Below are positions 50,253 to 61,492 of a stretch of DNA of 64,000 bases, piece after piece. Each line of letters opens with the position of its first letter. Within the stretch, counting starts at the first letter, position 1. The translations under genes were made by a program, and so were the position numbers. The notes beneath the pieces are model-generated. The model saw nothing but the letters and a program-made list of their open reading frames with translations. It did no database searches and was not told the origin of the DNA. The DNA is from Mycobacterium bohemicum DSM 44277 (lineage in GTDB: Bacteria > Actinomycetota > Actinomycetes > Mycobacteriales > Mycobacteriaceae), in the NCBI RefSeq assembly GCF_001053185.1, contig NZ_CSTD01000002.1, positions 69,577 through 133,576 on the forward strand. The letters are read 5' to 3'.

Positions 50253-53200
50253 GGGAGGGCCCGAATCGGTCCTTGCCGGCTCCAGCCGCGCACGGTCATC
50301 ACTCCCTGGTCGACGATGGCGTTCGGTGCCTGATCCGCCGGCACGAAACGGTGGTACTGCTCGATGGAACCCCAGTCGCGGTACCAGTCGCCACGCAGGT
50401 ACGTCGACATCGTCGAGGTGTACAGCATCGCCTGGGTGAACAGGAACGGACCGCCGGCCTCGCTGGCCTGCCATCCGTTCGACGACGCCGCCGTCTGCTT
50501 GTGCTCGGGCAGGATGCGGTATTGCGGAAGTTCGGCCACGCCAAGGTGTTCGGAGAACGGCCGCTGGCACGGGAAGTTCGCGGCGGTCGCGATGTCCATC
50601 AGCACGGGCGTCTGCGACCCGATCAGTTGCTGCAGGGTCTGCAGCACCGGGACGCGCGGCGGGGTGAACGCGAACCACTGCTCGGAGCTGAGGTTCGGGT
50701 CGTAGGCGACGATGCGCGCCACGTTGGCCTCCGGCGGCGCCCAGGCCAGCGGGAACCGCAGGTTGCGCCACGCCGGCGGCGGCCCGATGTCGATCGGCTG
50801 CACCTCACCGAGCGGCTGGGTGGTGCCGTCGGGACTCGCCAAGTCGCGGTGGCCCCACTGCAGTTTCAGCGACTGCCCATAGGTGAAGGTGCCGTCCTCC
50901 TTATAGGACCAGATGGCCCCGGCGGCGGCGACCACCACCAGCGGCCGGTCGGGCCCGCGGGGCGGCAACTGGTACCAGGCCGACGTCGCGGTGGCGGCCA
51001 GCGAGTTCTCGCCGTAGCTGCCCATCACCGGTGTCCTGGCCGGGTCGAGCCCGAACGGCAGCGCGGCGTGCGACCCGTTCACGCCCACGGGGCCCCTCCC
51101 GCCGGCGGTGCCCGCGGAGTCGCTCATCGTCGCGTTCGGCTTGTTGGGCGACGCGTCGGAGTTCACCACCCCGGGCTTGGTCACCACCGGGTAGGACTTG
51201 AGGTCGTCGCCCACCCCGTCGGGCGTGAAGCCGACGGGGTTGACGCCGCCCAGCGGGCCGGCGGGCCCGAACTGCTGGCCCGTAATGGGTTGCAGCATGC
51301 CCGCATTCGGGTCCGGCTCGACCAGCACGTCGTCGCCCATCGCGCAGCTGGTGGGCGACAGGCCGGATTCGAGTGCCGCCAGGTTGGCCTTGCCGGTGGT
51401 GTAGAGCGGGTAGCGGAAGACGGCGCCCTTGGTCAGCGACGCGACCTCGCCCAGGACCATGATCGTCGCGACCACCAGCAGCGGTGTGGAGGCCAGCACC
51501 CGGTTGCGCCGGCTGTCCTTGACCTCGGTGTGGCCGGCGTAGTCCAGGCGGAAGTGGTACCAGCCGGCCAGCAGGCCGGCGAGGATCGACAGCGCCAGGA
51601 ACATCGTGCTCACCGGTCGGTGCCCGACGACCGGCGGGATGTCGTACCAGGGGACGCCGTAGTTGTTGACGTCGAACCAGCCGTTGACGCCTGAGGTCGC
51701 CACCGCCAGGACGAACAGCAGCGCGGTGACGTACAGCGTCAGGTTGCGCCGGCTGTGCAGGCCGATGCGGGCGAAGGTGAACGCGGTGACCGCGCCCAGC
51801 GCGCCGGCCAGCCCGGCGAACGCGCCGAACTGCACGGCCCACTTGGTCGGCGTGAACGTCAGCAGCAGCAGGCCCAGCGCGGTGGTGCCGATCAGCCGCC
51901 AGGCCGGGCCGCTGGCCAGGCCCGCGACCCGCCCGCGGCGCAGCAGCACGAACAGCACCCCGAACATGGACAGCAGCATCACCAGCACGGCGAACCGCCG
52001 CGACATCGACCCCTCGGCGTTGCTCTCCACGGTCAGGAAGTAGTAGCGCAGCCAGTCCTGGTACCAGGCGATCGTCGGGCCGACCTTGTACTTGATGCGC
52101 GCCGACTCGGCGACCGTGGCCAGCGTCTGGCTGCGGAAGGCCACCACGGTGATCACCGACAGCGACGCCGCCAGCACCGCGAGCGGGGCCAGTAGCCCGT
52201 CGCTGGCGCGGCGCCGGCGGATGGTCTGGGCGATCGCCCGGGCGCCGGTCAGCAGGGCGGCGACGGCGATCAGCCCCTGCGGCGCCAGCGTCGCGGTCAG
52301 CATCGCCACCACGATCGCGACCGCGGCGGGTGCCAGCCGCCCCAGCGCGATCGAGCGTTCGACCAGCATCCAGGTGAGCAGCACGCCGAGCGCGATCAGC
52401 GGCTCGGGCCGCAGGCCGTTGTTGAACGGCAGCCACGCGGCCAGGAAGACCGCCCCCGCGGTCAGCACCGCGACGCGGTTCTCGCCGAGGCCGCCCCGTC
52501 CCGGGCCCAGCCGGCGCAGCGCCCAGCGGCCGATGATCAGCCAGCACCCGATTCCGGCCAGGGTGGCCGGCAGCCGCATCCAGACGCCGGCGGTGCTGAC
52601 CGCCGCCAGCTTGGCCAGCACGGCCAGATACCAGTCGAACGGCGCGTCGGTGGTCCCGAAGTAGCGGTAGTAGTCGACGACGTAGCCGGCCTGCGGCGAG
52701 ACCCGGGCGATGGTGAGGTTGTAGCCGTCGTCCGACGAGGTGGCGCCGATGACGTGCCAGAACAGCAGGGTGGCGATCACCCCGACGTCGGTCACCCACG
52801 TCGCGACGCCGACGCGCCTGAGCCAGGTCCAGCGCGGCCGCCAATCGAGGAGCCTCGCGCCGCGGCTGAGCCGGTCGAGGACCGCCAGCGCGAGGATCGC
52901 CACGGCGACGGCCAGCGCGCCCCCGACCAGCGCGAGCTTCTTGATGGCCGTGGGCGCGGTGATGAACCGGGTGTCGATGTCGATTCGGGCCGACAAGCCG
53001 GGCTGGGCCGGCACCTTCAGGTCCGTGTAGATGCCGCCGACCTGGGGTTTCTTCTCCGCCGAGAGCATCCCGGCGGCACCCGGTATGCCCACGAAGTCCG
53101 CGCCGGCCCCGCCGGCGTCCGCCCAGGTGTGCAGGACGCTGCAGGCGCCGGCCGCCACGGCCGAGCGCTGCGCCACCGCGGCGACGGTGTCGCGGAAGGC

Positions 53201-53545
53201 GACGACGACGACGTCCTTGTCGGCCCGCACGAACAGACCGTTCTTCCCGGTGTCCACCCCGCCGGCCGGCAGGGTCGAGACGACCAGTCCGCCCTCGGGC
53301 GGGAGGGTGGCGATCGCCGGGCACGGGATGGAGATGTCGAGCGCGCGCGGCGCCCCGCTGACGAGCGGTGCGGTGATCTGGGTGACGTGACCGTCCGCGG
53401 CGCCCTGCGGCCAGAGCACGGTCGCCGTGGTCTGCCGCACCGGCAGCAGCGGGACGATCAGGCACAGCAGCAGACCCAGGAGCCCCGCGGCGATCGCGAC
53501 GAGCCTCGCGGTCCGCTGCGATCGCTCACTTCGGTCGTGGGGCAC
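50249..53545 (-). CDS. embA: Arabinosyltransferase EmbA
   Basis: A 1098-residue GT-C arabinosyltransferase, partner of EmbB in making the arabinan hexa-arabinoside. The loop [15 protein letters not shown] holds the catalytic Asp region. Membrane topology and the C-terminal domain are as in the family. The frame is open to 53881, but the GTG at 53545 gives the start VPHDRSERS known from other mycobacteria. In M. tuberculosis embA directly follows embC. Here about 1.9 kb with embR and a small gene separates them, so embA must be driven from the region shared with embR. Confidence 0.96.
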   Translation of the reverse strand: MPHDRSERSQRTARLVAIAAGLLGLLLCLIVPLLPVRQTTATVLWPQGAADGHVTQITAPLVSGAPRALDISIPCPAIATLPPEGGLVVSTLPAGGVDTGKNGLFVRADKDVVVVAFRDTVAAVAQRSAVAAGACSVLHTWADAGGAGADFVGIPGAAGMLSAEKKPQVGGIYTDLKVPAQPGLSARIDIDTRFITAPTAIKKLALVGGALAVAVAILALAVLDRLSRGARLLDWRPRWTWLRRVGVATWVTDVGVIATLLFWHVIGATSSDDGYNLTIARVSPQAGYVVDYYRYFGTTDAPFDWYLAVLAKLAAVSTAGVWMRLPATLAGIGCWLIIGRWALRRLGPGRGGLGENRVAVLTAGAVFLAAWLPFNNGLRPEPLIALGVLLTWMLVERSIALGRLAPAAVAIVVAMLTATLAPQGLIAVAALLTGARAIAQTIRRRRASDGLLAPLAVLAASLSVITVVAFRSQTLATVAESARIKYKVGPTIAWYQDWLRYYFLTVESNAEGSMSRRFAVLVMLLSMFGVLFVLLRRGRVAGLASGPAWRLIGTTALGLLLLTFTPTKWAVQFGAFAGLAGALGAVTAFTFARIGLHSRRNLTLYVTALLFVLAVATSGVNGWFDVNNYGVPWYDIPPVVGHRPVSTMFLALSILAGLLAGWYHFRLDYAGHTEVKDSRRNRVLASTPLLVVATIMVLGEVASLTKGAVFRYPLYTTGKANLAALESGLSPTSCAMGDDVLVEPDPNAGMLQPITGQQFGPAGPLGGVNPVGFTPDGVGDDLKSYPVVTKPGVVNSDASPNKPNATMSDSAGTAGGRGPVGVNGSHAALPFGLDPARTPVMGSYGENSLAATATSAWYQLPPRGPDRPLVVVAAAGAIWSYKEDGTFTYGQSLKLQWGHRDLASPDGTTQPLGEVQPIDIGPPPAWRNLRFPLAWAPPEANVARIVAYDPNLSSEQWFAFTPPRVPVLQTLQQLIGSQTPVLMDIATAANFPCQRPFSEHLGVAELPQYRILPEHKQTAASSNGWQASEAGGPFLFTQAMLYTSTMSTYLRGDWYRDWGSIEQYHRFVPADQAPNAIVDQGVMTVRGWSRQGPIRALP

Positions 53546-53906
53546 GAGGCTCGATCGTAAGCGAAGCGGCTGGGTGCGTTGAGGACGCCGGGCCGCAGTG
53601 GCCGTGAGCAGCACAAAAACCCGTGTCCCGGGCCGACGTTGCGCGCTTAGGTGGTCAGTCGGTGCGCCAGGGTGGCCGGGCGTCCAGTCGAGGTACTCGG
53701 CACCGGCGGGCTGCTCGAGCTCGTGACGCTCAATAAGCGAAGCGGCTGAGTGCGTTGAGGGCGCCGCGCCGCTGTCGCTGACCACGCGAATCTGTGAACC
53801 GCCGCGCCCTTGGACCCGAGTTAGTCGTCCGCCGCGGCACTTGCGTTCAGAATTGGACTGTTGGGCCGCAGGGACGGCCACGACATTACTGGAGGCTGGC
53901 GGCGCG
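53546..53906. promoter_or_regulatory. Divergent embA/embR control region with 39-base direct repeats
   Basis: This 361-base region lies between divergent embA and embR. Two direct repeats, 53558-53596 and 53734-53772, agree at 36 of 39 positions and begin TAAGCGAAGCGGCTG. Similarity continues weakly before them with a small gap. The left copy is next to the embA start, so the region looks like a duplicated embA upstream sequence. It must hold both promoters and is where EmbR would be expected to bind. Confidence 0.65.
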
Positions 53907-55046
53907 ATGACGGATGCAGGTCTGGGGTTCGACGTCTTGGGCCCGTTGACGATGACGGCTCATGGCGCCCGCCTGTCGGTGGGCGCGCCCAAGCAGCGCG
54001 CGGTGCTGGCCATGCTGCTGATCAACCGCAACCGCCCGGTGTCCGTCGAGTCGTTGATCAGTGGGGTGTGGGGTGAGGATCCGGTGCCGGCCGCGCGCAC
54101 GAGCATCCAGGCCTACGTGTCGAATCTGCGTCGACTGTTGCGCTCCGCCGGCGTCGACCCGGTGCGCGTACTGCCGAGCGAACGGCCGGGATATCAGATC
54201 TGCGTCGCCGACGCCGAATGCGACGTGGGGCGGTTCTTCGCGGCGAAGGCCGCGGGGACCAAGGCGGCCGCCGCGGGGCGGTTCGAGGAGGCCTGCGGCC
54301 ATTTCTCGGCGGCGCTGGAGCAGTGGAGGGGCCCCGTGCTGGACGACCTGCGCGACTTCTCCTTCGTCGCCGCCTACGCCACGACCATGATGGAGGAGAA
54401 GGTGGCGGCCCAACTCGCCCGCGCTGAAGCCGAGATCGCTTGCGGGCGAGCTGCTTCCGTCATCGGCGAGCTCGAGGCGCTGGCCGGTGAACATCACTAC
54501 CGCGAACCGGTATGGGCGCAGCTGATCACCGCCTACTACGTCACCGAGCGCCAGTCCGACGCGCTGCGCGCCTACCGGCGACTCAAAACGGCCCTGGCCG
54601 AGGGGCTGGGGATCGACCCCGGCCCCACCGTTAAAGCGCTGCACGAACGCATCCTGCGCCAAGAGCCGTTGGGCACCAAGCTCGACGTCCCCACCACCCG
54701 CAAGCGCGGCGCCTACCGGCAGAAGGACACGGCCTCAGAAGGCCTGCCCGTGGAGCGGGCTGTGGCGCGGCTGCGCGACAAGACCGGACGGCAGCACCGG
54801 CTGAGCGGCGCCACGGTCCGGATCGGCCGCTTCACCGACAACGACATCGTTCTCGACGACACCGAAGTCAGCCGCCACCATGCCGTCATCGCCGACACCG
54901 GAACGGGTTTCGTCATCACCGACTTGCGGTCGACCAACGGCGTGGAGGTGCGGGGGCGGCGCATCCACGGCAGCGCCACCCTCGCCGACGGCGACCGCGT
55001 CCGGATCGGCAACCAGGAGTTCACCTTCGAAATCCGTTCCGGCTGA
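53907..55046 (+). CDS. embR: EmbR, SARP-type regulator with FHA domain
   Basis: A 379-residue transcription activator of emb genes. An OmpR-like winged helix (about 10-100) is followed by a bacterial transcriptional activation domain (about 105-255) and a C-terminal FHA domain (about 300-375) with [15 protein letters not shown] and STNGVEVRG. In M. tuberculosis Ser/Thr kinases such as PknH phosphorylate EmbR, and the FHA domain docks them. The frame opens at 53841, but the ATG at 53907 has GGAGG eleven bases before it. It is divergent from embA, its likely target. Confidence 0.95.
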   Translation: MTDAGLGFDVLGPLTMTAHGARLSVGAPKQRAVLAMLLINRNRPVSVESLISGVWGEDPVPAARTSIQAYVSNLRRLLRSAGVDPVRVLPSERPGYQICVADAECDVGRFFAAKAAGTKAAAAGRFEEACGHFSAALEQWRGPVLDDLRDFSFVAAYATTMMEEKVAAQLARAEAEIACGRAASVIGELEALAGEHHYREPVWAQLITAYYVTERQSDALRAYRRLKTALAEGLGIDPGPTVKALHERILRQEPLGTKLDVPTTRKRGAYRQKDTASEGLPVERAVARLRDKTGRQHRLSGATVRIGRFTDNDIVLDDTEVSRHHAVIADTGTGFVITDLRSTNGVEVRGRRIHGSATLADGDRVRIGNQEFTFEIRSG

Positions 55047-55120
55047 TGCTGCTTGGCCGTTAGACGGCGTGCGAGGTCCCATGCGGTTCAATGAGCGCGA
55101 GCAACGGGCTGACCAGTGGC

Positions 55121-55142
55121 GCAAGGATTTCGCAAGGATTTC
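55121..55142 (+). promoter_or_regulatory. 11-base tandem direct repeats upstream of the small secreted peptide gene
   Basis: GCAAGGATTTC occurs twice in tandem (55121-55131, 55132-55142), followed by a partial third unit ACAAGG. SARP regulators typically bind short direct repeats with an 11-base period. EmbR, encoded just upstream, is of this class, so this is a good candidate binding site controlling the gene at 55217. Confidence 0.5.
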
Positions 55143-55216
55143 ACAAGGGCCCGGCAAGCGGTCGGCGTCAGAATTCGGCTGTCGGTAACACCCAGACCCA
55201 GAAGGGAACACGAACG

Positions 55217-55438
55217 ATGAACGAAGAACCGAAGAAGGCGTCCAAGCTGAGGATCGCGGCCGGTGTCATGCTGGGCACCGTCGGTCTGTCGCTTGCCGGA
55301 TCGCTGATGCCGGCCGTCGCATCCGCCGACCCGTGGGTTCCGCGCACCGGGCCTTTGCACCCGGTGCGTCATTACGCCGCTGACATTCTCCACCCGGGGT
55401 GGGCGCTGACGCATCCGCTGCGCGCCCTGGTTCCCTAG
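55217..55438 (+). CDS. Small secreted His-Pro-rich peptide precursor
   Basis: A 73-residue precursor. The basic start MNEEPKKASKLR is followed by a hydrophobic core and an ASA-D cleavage site near residue 38. The mature peptide of about 35 residues has three His-Pro pairs (LHPVRHY, LHPGWAL, THPLRAL) and two Trp. The frame is open upstream to 55091, but ATG 55217 follows AGAAGGGA and creates the signal peptide. No family is recognised. It lies after embR on the same strand and ends in a hairpin shared with convergent embC. Confidence 0.72.
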   Translation: MNEEPKKASKLRIAAGVMLGTVGLSLAGSLMPAVASADPWVPRTGPLHPVRHYAADILHPGWALTHPLRALVP

Positions 55439-55472
55439 GCCCAGCACGGCAATCCGCCGTGCTCGCCCTAGG
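55433..55472. terminator. Bidirectional terminator between the small peptide gene and embC
   Basis: AGCACGGC (55443-55450) pairs with GCCGTGCT (55456-55463) around a five-base loop, with CCTAGG on each outer side forming a further stem after a three-base internal loop. The outer arms contain the stop codons of both convergent genes, TAG at 55436 and the reverse TAG at 55468-55470. Confidence 0.75.
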
Positions 55473-58400
55473 TCTTGCGCAGCGGCGCCGGGCTCCACAG
55501 GCCGCTCCGCGTCGCGGTGCCCAGTTGCAGTTGCGCGGGTTGGGCGTTGGGGTAGTAGGGCGTCAACCGCTGCAGGCCACCCCAGTCGCGGGACCAGTCG
55601 TCCTTCAGATAGGTGGCGACGGTGGTCGCGCGCACCAGCAGCTCGGTGACGCCCAGCGGGCCGCCGCCGTTGTTGTCCATCACCGGTGAGTTGGCCTCGG
55701 CGCCGAACCGGTCCGGCAGGATGCGCCACTTCGGCGTTTCGAAGACGCCGTTCTGGTGGCCGAACGGCCGCTGGCAGGGGAACGCCAGCCCGACCAGCCA
55801 GTCCAGGAACACCGGGTCCGACGAGCCCACCACGTCCTGCAGGGTGCGCAATCGCGGGATCCGCGGCGGCGTCAGGGCGATCCAGTGCTGCGGCGCCAGG
55901 TCTTCGTCGTCGGCGACGAGCCGGACCTGGGTGGCGTCGACGGGTATGGCGCTCAGCGGCAGGCGCAGGTTGCGCCAGGCCGGGGAGGCCCCTACGTCGG
56001 CGAACTGGAACGAGCCGCCGGGGTGTCCGCTCGCCGCCTGGGCGTCGGTGGCCCACTGCAGCTGGACCTCGCGGGGGTCGAAGCGACCGGCGGCGCTCAC
56101 GACCAGCAGCGGGCCGGCCTGGTCGCGGGCCGGCAGTCGATACCAGCCCGAGCGCAGCCGGGCCGGCACCTGAATGCCGGACTGCCAGCTGCCCAGCACC
56201 GGCGTGCGGGCCGGATCCAGGTTGTAGGGCAGCTGGGCCCTCGAGCCGTTGATCCCCGGTGCGGGATTCGTGCCGCCCTCGGTGCCCGCCTCGCTGTTCT
56301 TGACCAGCCCGTCGTCGTTGACGAAGCTGCGGTCGCCCGGGCGTTCCATCACCGGGTCGGCGCGGACGTCGGCGGGAATCCCGTTGGGCGTGAACGCTTC
56401 CGAGAGGCCGGCGCCCAGCGCTTCTGCGACCGAAGGGCCCGCCGGCCCGGCGACGGGGGCCAGCATGCCGGCGTTGGGGTCCTGCTCGACCAGCACGTCC
56501 TCGGCCAGCCCGCAGGTCTTTCCCGTCAGCGCCTGCAGGTTGGACCGGCCCACCGACCATGCGGGGTACTGGTCGATCATCGCCAGCGTCAGCGACAGCA
56601 CCTCGAAAACCACCAGCAGCCACGCCGCAATCGCCAACGGCGACTGGACGATTCGTGCCAGCCGGGCGCCGTACCTGGTGGTGGGGGGCCCATTATCGGT
56701 GGCGACGAAGTGGAACCACGCCGCCAGCAGCAGCGTCAGGACCGTCAACCCGAGCAGCATCGTGGCAAATCCGTAGTGCCACTGCGGGAACGCGTTCGAC
56801 CACGGCACGCCGAAGCTGGAGACGTACCACCAGCCGTTCACGCTGGCGAACGACAACGCCATCAGGAACAGCACGACGGCGGCGAACACCGTGCGGTTGC
56901 GGCGCGAGCGCATGGCCCGGGCCGTGACCGCGACGGCGGCCAGCGCGCCCAGCGACCCGGCCAGCCCGGCGAACACCCCGAAGTGGTGGGTCCACTTGGT
57001 GGGGGTGAACATCATGGCCAGGAACGAGATGATCGTGATGCCGACGATGCGGCGGCTCGGCCCGATCGCCGTGCCGGGAATCCGCCCCTTGCGCAACGAC
57101 ATCGCCACCGATATGCCGAGCGCGATCAGCAGCCCCAGGACCGCGAAGCGGCGGGCGACCGAGCCGTCGGGGCTGGCCATGAACAGCCGCTCGTAGCGGA
57201 GGTGCTCGTCGAACCAGCTCAGGCTGGGCCCGACGGCCCGCTTGAGGGCGGTCGCCTGCAACTCGCCGGCCAGCGTCTGGTCGCGGAAGATGAGGATCAC
57301 CGTGACGGTGGCCGCGGCGGCGATGGGCGCCAGCAGCGGCAGCGCGCCGAACTGCTTGATCCTGCGGTGCAGGATGGTCCGCAGCGGCCCGATCGCGACC
57401 AGCAGCGCGCCGATCGAGGCGATGCCCGTCGGCCCGGAGAACAGCGTCAGCGCGCCGACGATGCAGGCGATCGCCACCGGGAGCAGCCTGCTGGTGGCCA
57501 CCGCGCGTTCGACCGAACACCAGGTCAGCAGGATGCCGAGGGCGATGATCGGCTCGGGCCGCAGGCCGTTGTCCAGCGGCAGCCAGACCGCCAGGAACAT
57601 GCCCGCCGCGGTCCACGCCGCCGCCCGGCTGCTCTTGACGGCGTGGCCCAGGCGGGGGATCACCTCGCGGCTGATCAGCCACCAGCACGTCAGCGCCATG
57701 ACGAGGGTGGGCAGGCGCATCCAGATGCTCGCGGTGGTGACGTGCGCCCACACCGCGAGCAGGTCGTAGTACCAGCCGAAGGGCGCCTCCGGCGTGCCGA
57801 ACCAGCGGTAGTAGTTGGCCATGTAGCCGGCGTGCTCCGAAACCCGCGCCATGGTCAGGATGTAGCCGTCGTCGGAGGTGTTGGCGCCGACGAAGTGCCA
57901 CCACACCAGCACGGCGATCACCAGGGCGTCCAGGGGGCCGAGGGACCACCACCGCTGGGGCAGGAAGCGGCGGTGCCGGATCCCGTCGGCCCGGTCGAGG
58001 ACGTGCAGCGCGACCAGCGCGACCGCGGTCAGCACCACCCCGAGGATCATCGCGGCCATCTTCAGCGCGGTCGGGCTGCTGCTGTACCGGGTGTCGACGG
58101 TCGCCGAGAAGCTCAGGCCCGGGGGCGCCGGCCCGCTGAGGTCGGTGAACACGCCCACGATCTGCGGCCGGAAGTCGTAGCCGCTCTTCTCGCCGCGCAG
58201 CGGGGAGCCGGGGTGTTCGGCGTTGGGGCCCTGGGTCAGCCCGACGAACTCGGCGGTCACCCGGTCGGCGTGCGCGGTGAACGTCAGGCGCTGGCAGGCC
58301 GGGCCGAGCACCTGCGTCAGCGGCGCGGTGACCACCGGCACGTTACGGACCACGAGCACCAGGTCGTCGTTGGCGCGCTGGATCAACAGGCCGCGGTCGA

Positions 58401-58758
58401 CCGCCTTGGGCGCCTGCTTGGGCACCGTCGACAGCAGCACCGTCTTGCCGGAGTTCTGCGGCCCGGTCAGCCCGGCGGCCGCCTGGCAGGGCACGGAGAC
58501 GTTCAGGTCCGTCGCCACGTAGCCGATCAGCGGGGCTTCGACGCTGCCGAACTTCCCGTTCTGCGGCCAGTCGAGCCGGGCGGTGGTCTGGTTGACCGGC
58601 AGCAGCGGGGTCGCGATCGCCAGCGCCACCCCGAGGAGACCGGCGATGGCGGCAACCAGCCGAGCGATCCGGTAATTGCCCTCCGCGTCGCCCACGGAGC
58701 TAGATGCTAGTTCTTCGATCGCGGCGGGCCCCGTTCGAGGCGACGTCTCGGCCCTCAC
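55468..58758 (-). CDS. embC: Arabinosyltransferase EmbC
   Basis: A 1096-residue GT-C arabinosyltransferase that extends the alpha(1-5) arabinan of lipoarabinomannan. The loop [19 protein letters not shown] carries the catalytic Asp region. The Pro-rich regulatory loop lies near [16 protein letters not shown], and the C-terminal carbohydrate-binding domain ends [12 protein letters not shown]. The GTG at 58758 lies five bases after the aftA stop and gives the usual length. The reading frame continues upstream with no stop into the first half of aftA because of the aftA frameshift. This is an artefact of that shift, not a real fusion. Confidence 0.95.
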   Translation of the reverse strand: MRAETSPRTGPAAIEELASSSVGDAEGNYRIARLVAAIAGLLGVALAIATPLLPVNQTTARLDWPQNGKFGSVEAPLIGYVATDLNVSVPCQAAAGLTGPQNSGKTVLLSTVPKQAPKAVDRGLLIQRANDDLVLVVRNVPVVTAPLTQVLGPACQRLTFTAHADRVTAEFVGLTQGPNAEHPGSPLRGEKSGYDFRPQIVGVFTDLSGPAPPGLSFSATVDTRYSSSPTALKMAAMILGVVLTAVALVALHVLDRADGIRHRRFLPQRWWSLGPLDALVIAVLVWWHFVGANTSDDGYILTMARVSEHAGYMANYYRWFGTPEAPFGWYYDLLAVWAHVTTASIWMRLPTLVMALTCWWLISREVIPRLGHAVKSSRAAAWTAAGMFLAVWLPLDNGLRPEPIIALGILLTWCSVERAVATSRLLPVAIACIVGALTLFSGPTGIASIGALLVAIGPLRTILHRRIKQFGALPLLAPIAAAATVTVILIFRDQTLAGELQATALKRAVGPSLSWFDEHLRYERLFMASPDGSVARRFAVLGLLIALGISVAMSLRKGRIPGTAIGPSRRIVGITIISFLAMMFTPTKWTHHFGVFAGLAGSLGALAAVAVTARAMRSRRNRTVFAAVVLFLMALSFASVNGWWYVSSFGVPWSNAFPQWHYGFATMLLGLTVLTLLLAAWFHFVATDNGPPTTRYGARLARIVQSPLAIAAWLLVVFEVLSLTLAMIDQYPAWSVGRSNLQALTGKTCGLAEDVLVEQDPNAGMLAPVAGPAGPSVAEALGAGLSEAFTPNGIPADVRADPVMERPGDRSFVNDDGLVKNSEAGTEGGTNPAPGINGSRAQLPYNLDPARTPVLGSWQSGIQVPARLRSGWYRLPARDQAGPLLVVSAAGRFDPREVQLQWATDAQAASGHPGGSFQFADVGASPAWRNLRLPLSAIPVDATQVRLVADDEDLAPQHWIALTPPRIPRLRTLQDVVGSSDPVFLDWLVGLAFPCQRPFGHQNGVFETPKWRILPDRFGAEANSPVMDNNGGGPLGVTELLVRATTVATYLKDDWSRDWGGLQRLTPYYPNAQPAQLQLGTATRSGLWSPAPLRKT

Positions 58759-58763
58759 CCGGG

Positions 58764-60696
58764 TCAGGCCCCGGGCTTGCGGATGGCCAGCACAAACGGG
58801 CCGACGCCGTGCACGACGAAGCGGGGGTCGGCGAACAGGGCGGCCCGCAGATCGACCGTGTACCGCCGCACGTTGGGCTGGTTGGGATAGACGTCCTCGG
58901 CCAGCCGCAGGGTGTAGGTGTTGTTGGCTCCCCGGCGCATCAGGAACACCGTGGGGGGCGGCCAGGGGCAGGTGTCCAGCGCGTGGATCAACTCGTCGGC
59001 GGTCTTGAGCCGGGACCACTTCTCGATCTGGGCCGCGCGGAGGTCGAACTGCGCGAGCGGGTTGGCGTAGTGCGAGGTCAGGCCCTGAAAACCCCAATAC
59101 GGGTAGTAGGACAGGAAGCTGTAGTCGGCGGTCATCACCACGGTCTGGTCCCGCGGCCTGCCCGTGGTGTGCACGATCGCGTCGTCGATCACCGGGTAGA
59201 ACTTCTCCGAACCCGGTGGCCGCCGGTCGCCGCGCTGGCCGTGGCCGTCGGTGTCGGTGTAGGCGATGGTCAGGTCGGGCCGCAGCACGTCGGGGATGTC
59301 CTGGCTGAACGCGATCGCGGCGGCAAGGCCGATCGCGGCGGCCACCGGGGCGACGGCGCGGCTGCGCTGACCGAGCGCCCGGGTGACCTCCACGAAGCCG
59401 AACGCCCCCGCGGCGACCAGCAGCACGGTCAGCGTGGGCTGCAGCCGGAACGACAGCAGCGTCGTGCGCGCCAGCGTGGTCAGCATCGACAGCAGCGACC
59501 ACAGGTACACCGCCAGCACGCCGATGGCCAGGGCGCCCGCCCGTACCGAAGTGTGCGCGCGCACCACCAGCCACAGCGCGCCCAGCAGGCAGACCGCCCC
59601 CAGCAGCGAGAACTGCAGCATCGGGAAGGTCAGTTCGGCGCCGTCGGCCGGCAGGTAGTGAAAGGGGCTGCCGCTGTTGCTGATCGGGCTGCGGGCCGCG
59701 CGCAGCGCGAACGGCAGCCAGGTGGTGCACGCGATGGCCGCCGCGATGGCGGCGATGACGGCCAGCCGGCGCACCGGGTCGAGCGAGCCCGTCGCGCCGC
59801 CACCGCGACCCGGCCAGCAGCAGCGTCATCAGCAGCACGGTGAACGCGCTGAAGGCCACCAGCAGCGTGTACCAGGTGGCCGCCCAGCCGAGGAACAGCC
59901 CGGCGCCGACGACGGCGGCCCACCCGCGTCCCGGCCGCTCGTCCTCTCCTTCGCCGAGTGCCCGGCTTGCCGCACTTTCGAGCTCGGACGCCCGGCCAGC
60001 CGGGCGGTCGCCGGCCCGCAGGCCCGACCAGGTCAGGACCAGCATCGGGGGCAGCAGCACCGTGATCATCGCCGAATAGGGCTCCGGGGAACCGTAGGCC
60101 AGCGTCGCCGCCGTGGTGACGGTGGTCACGATCAGCGCGTGTTCGAAGCGGATCATCCGCGACCACAGGACCAGCGCGACCGCCGCCGCGAGGGCGATCG
60201 AGGTGATGGCCCATGGCTTGTAGACCTCCCAGGCCGGCGTTCCGGTCAGCGCGGCGACGCGCCCGCCGATCCAGAACCAGCCGGGCGGGTAGAAGGTCGG
60301 CAGCCCGAGGTAGGTCATGTCGTGCAGCGCGGGGCTGTCCGCCAGCCGGGTGAGGTATTCGGTGCGGAACTGCTGGTCGACGGAGACGCCGAACAGGTAA
60401 AGCCTGGTCGCCCCCAGCGGCATGCCCAGCGTGACGACCGTGAACGCCGCGACGAACGCCGCCCCGCCCAGCTGCGCCAGCCGCGGGAACCGCCCGCGCC
60501 GCCACACCCAGCCGACGGCGACCAGCCCGGCCAGGCAGCCGACCTGCCCCACGGTGGTCAGCGCGTGCAGTTGATTCGACGACGGGAACGCGGGCCACTG
60601 CACGCCCGCGATGGCGGTCAGCGACACCACCGACACGACCACCGCCACGGTGACCGCCACCACCAGCTGGCCGAGGACGGCCAGTGCGTTGCGCAT
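58764..60696 (-). pseudogene. aftA: Priming arabinosyltransferase AftA, interrupted by a frameshift
   Basis: AftA adds the first arabinofuranose residues to galactan. The N-terminal half (from ATG 60696, [10 protein letters not shown], to about residue 297) and the C-terminal half (to the stop at 58764, ending LAIRKPGA) are both well conserved but lie in different frames. The switch falls between about 59791 and 59803, where removing one base from GGCGGCGCGAC restores [11 protein letters not shown]. Total length would be about 640, like M. tuberculosis AftA (643). AftA is essential elsewhere, so a sequencing or assembly error is more likely than loss. A 26-residue loop insertion lies near 59928-60006. 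Confidence 0.85.
59928..60006. repeat. Lineage-specific in-frame insertion in aftA with a hairpin
   Basis: About 26 codons ([17 protein letters not shown] and flanks) are inserted in a cytoplasmic loop compared with M. tuberculosis AftA as I recall it. The 5' end contains a perfect 7-base stem, GCCCGGC/GCCGGGC, at 59990-60005. Length in whole codons and the hairpin suggest a small mobile or repeated element. Confidence 0.4.
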
Positions 60697-60698
60697 CG

Positions 60699-61481
60699 TC
60701 AGATCGGCAGCCTGCGGAAGACGGGCCGGGGGACGTGTCGCAACACCATCATCACGTACCGGAATGCTGCTGGCGCCCACACCAATTCCTTACCCTTTGC
60801 CGCCGCGGTCACCGCGAGGTCGGCGACGTACTCCTTGTCGACGGTCAGCGGCGCCTCCTTGGCGCCGGTCGCTTTCCAGTACGCGATCGTCGTCGACGTG
60901 CGGACCTGGCCGGGCCGGATCACCAGGACGCGAACACCGAACTCGCGCAGCGCTTCTGAAAGGCCGAGGTAGAAGCCGTCCAGGCCCGCCTTGGTCGATC
61001 CGTACACGAAGTTCGAGCGCCGCACCCGCTCGCCGGCCGCCGAACTCATCGCGATGATCTGCCCGAAGCCCTGGGCGCGCATCTTCTCCCCCAGCAGCAC
61101 TCCCACCGAAACCGCCGCGGTGTAGTTGACTTCGGCGATCTGCACGGCCTTGCGCTGGTTCTGCCAGAGCTCCTCGGCGTCGCCCAGCAGGCCGAACGCC
61201 ACGATCGCCACGTCGACGTCGCCACCGGCGAACGCTTGGTCGATGACCGCGGGATGGGTGTCGCTCTTGGTGCCGTCGAAATCGACCCAGTCGACCGATT
61301 TGGCGCCCGCCGCCGTCATCGCGGCGATGGCGTCGGCCTTGCGGGGATGGTCGGGCAGGTCCGCCAGCACAATTCGCGCGTGCGCGTTCTGCAGATACCG
61401 CTCGCAGATGGCCAGGCCGATCTCCGACGTGCCGCCCAGCAGCAGGATGGTTTGCGGGTTTCCCACGGCATCTAAAACCAT
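60699..61481 (-). CDS. dprE2: Decaprenylphosphoryl-2-keto-ribose reductase DprE2
   Basis: A 260-residue short-chain dehydrogenase that reduces the keto intermediate made by DprE1 to decaprenylphosphoryl-arabinose, using a nicotinamide cofactor. The cofactor loop is [11 protein letters not shown] (about 13-23), and the active site has Ser in MSSAAG and YGSTK. The frame is open to 62192, but the ATG at 61481 gives the family start [10 protein letters not shown] and lies 11 bases after the dprE1 stop. The aftA ATG comes two bases after its stop. It acts at the membrane with DprE1. Confidence 0.96.
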   Translation of the reverse strand: MVLDAVGNPQTILLLGGTSEIGLAICERYLQNAHARIVLADLPDHPRKADAIAAMTAAGAKSVDWVDFDGTKSDTHPAVIDQAFAGGDVDVAIVAFGLLGDAEELWQNQRKAVQIAEVNYTAAVSVGVLLGEKMRAQGFGQIIAMSSAAGERVRRSNFVYGSTKAGLDGFYLGLSEALREFGVRVLVIRPGQVRTSTTIAYWKATGAKEAPLTVDKEYVADLAVTAAAKGKELVWAPAAFRYVMMVLRHVPRPVFRRLPI

Positions 61482-61492
61482 TGGCGCACCAT

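Noticed and set aside
55468..60780. A single open frame that would encode one AftA-EmbC fusion of 1770 residues
   Set aside because: The middle part has no AftA similarity, while the proper AftA C-terminal half is present in another frame. embC also has its own GTG start at 58758. The fusion results from the frameshift.
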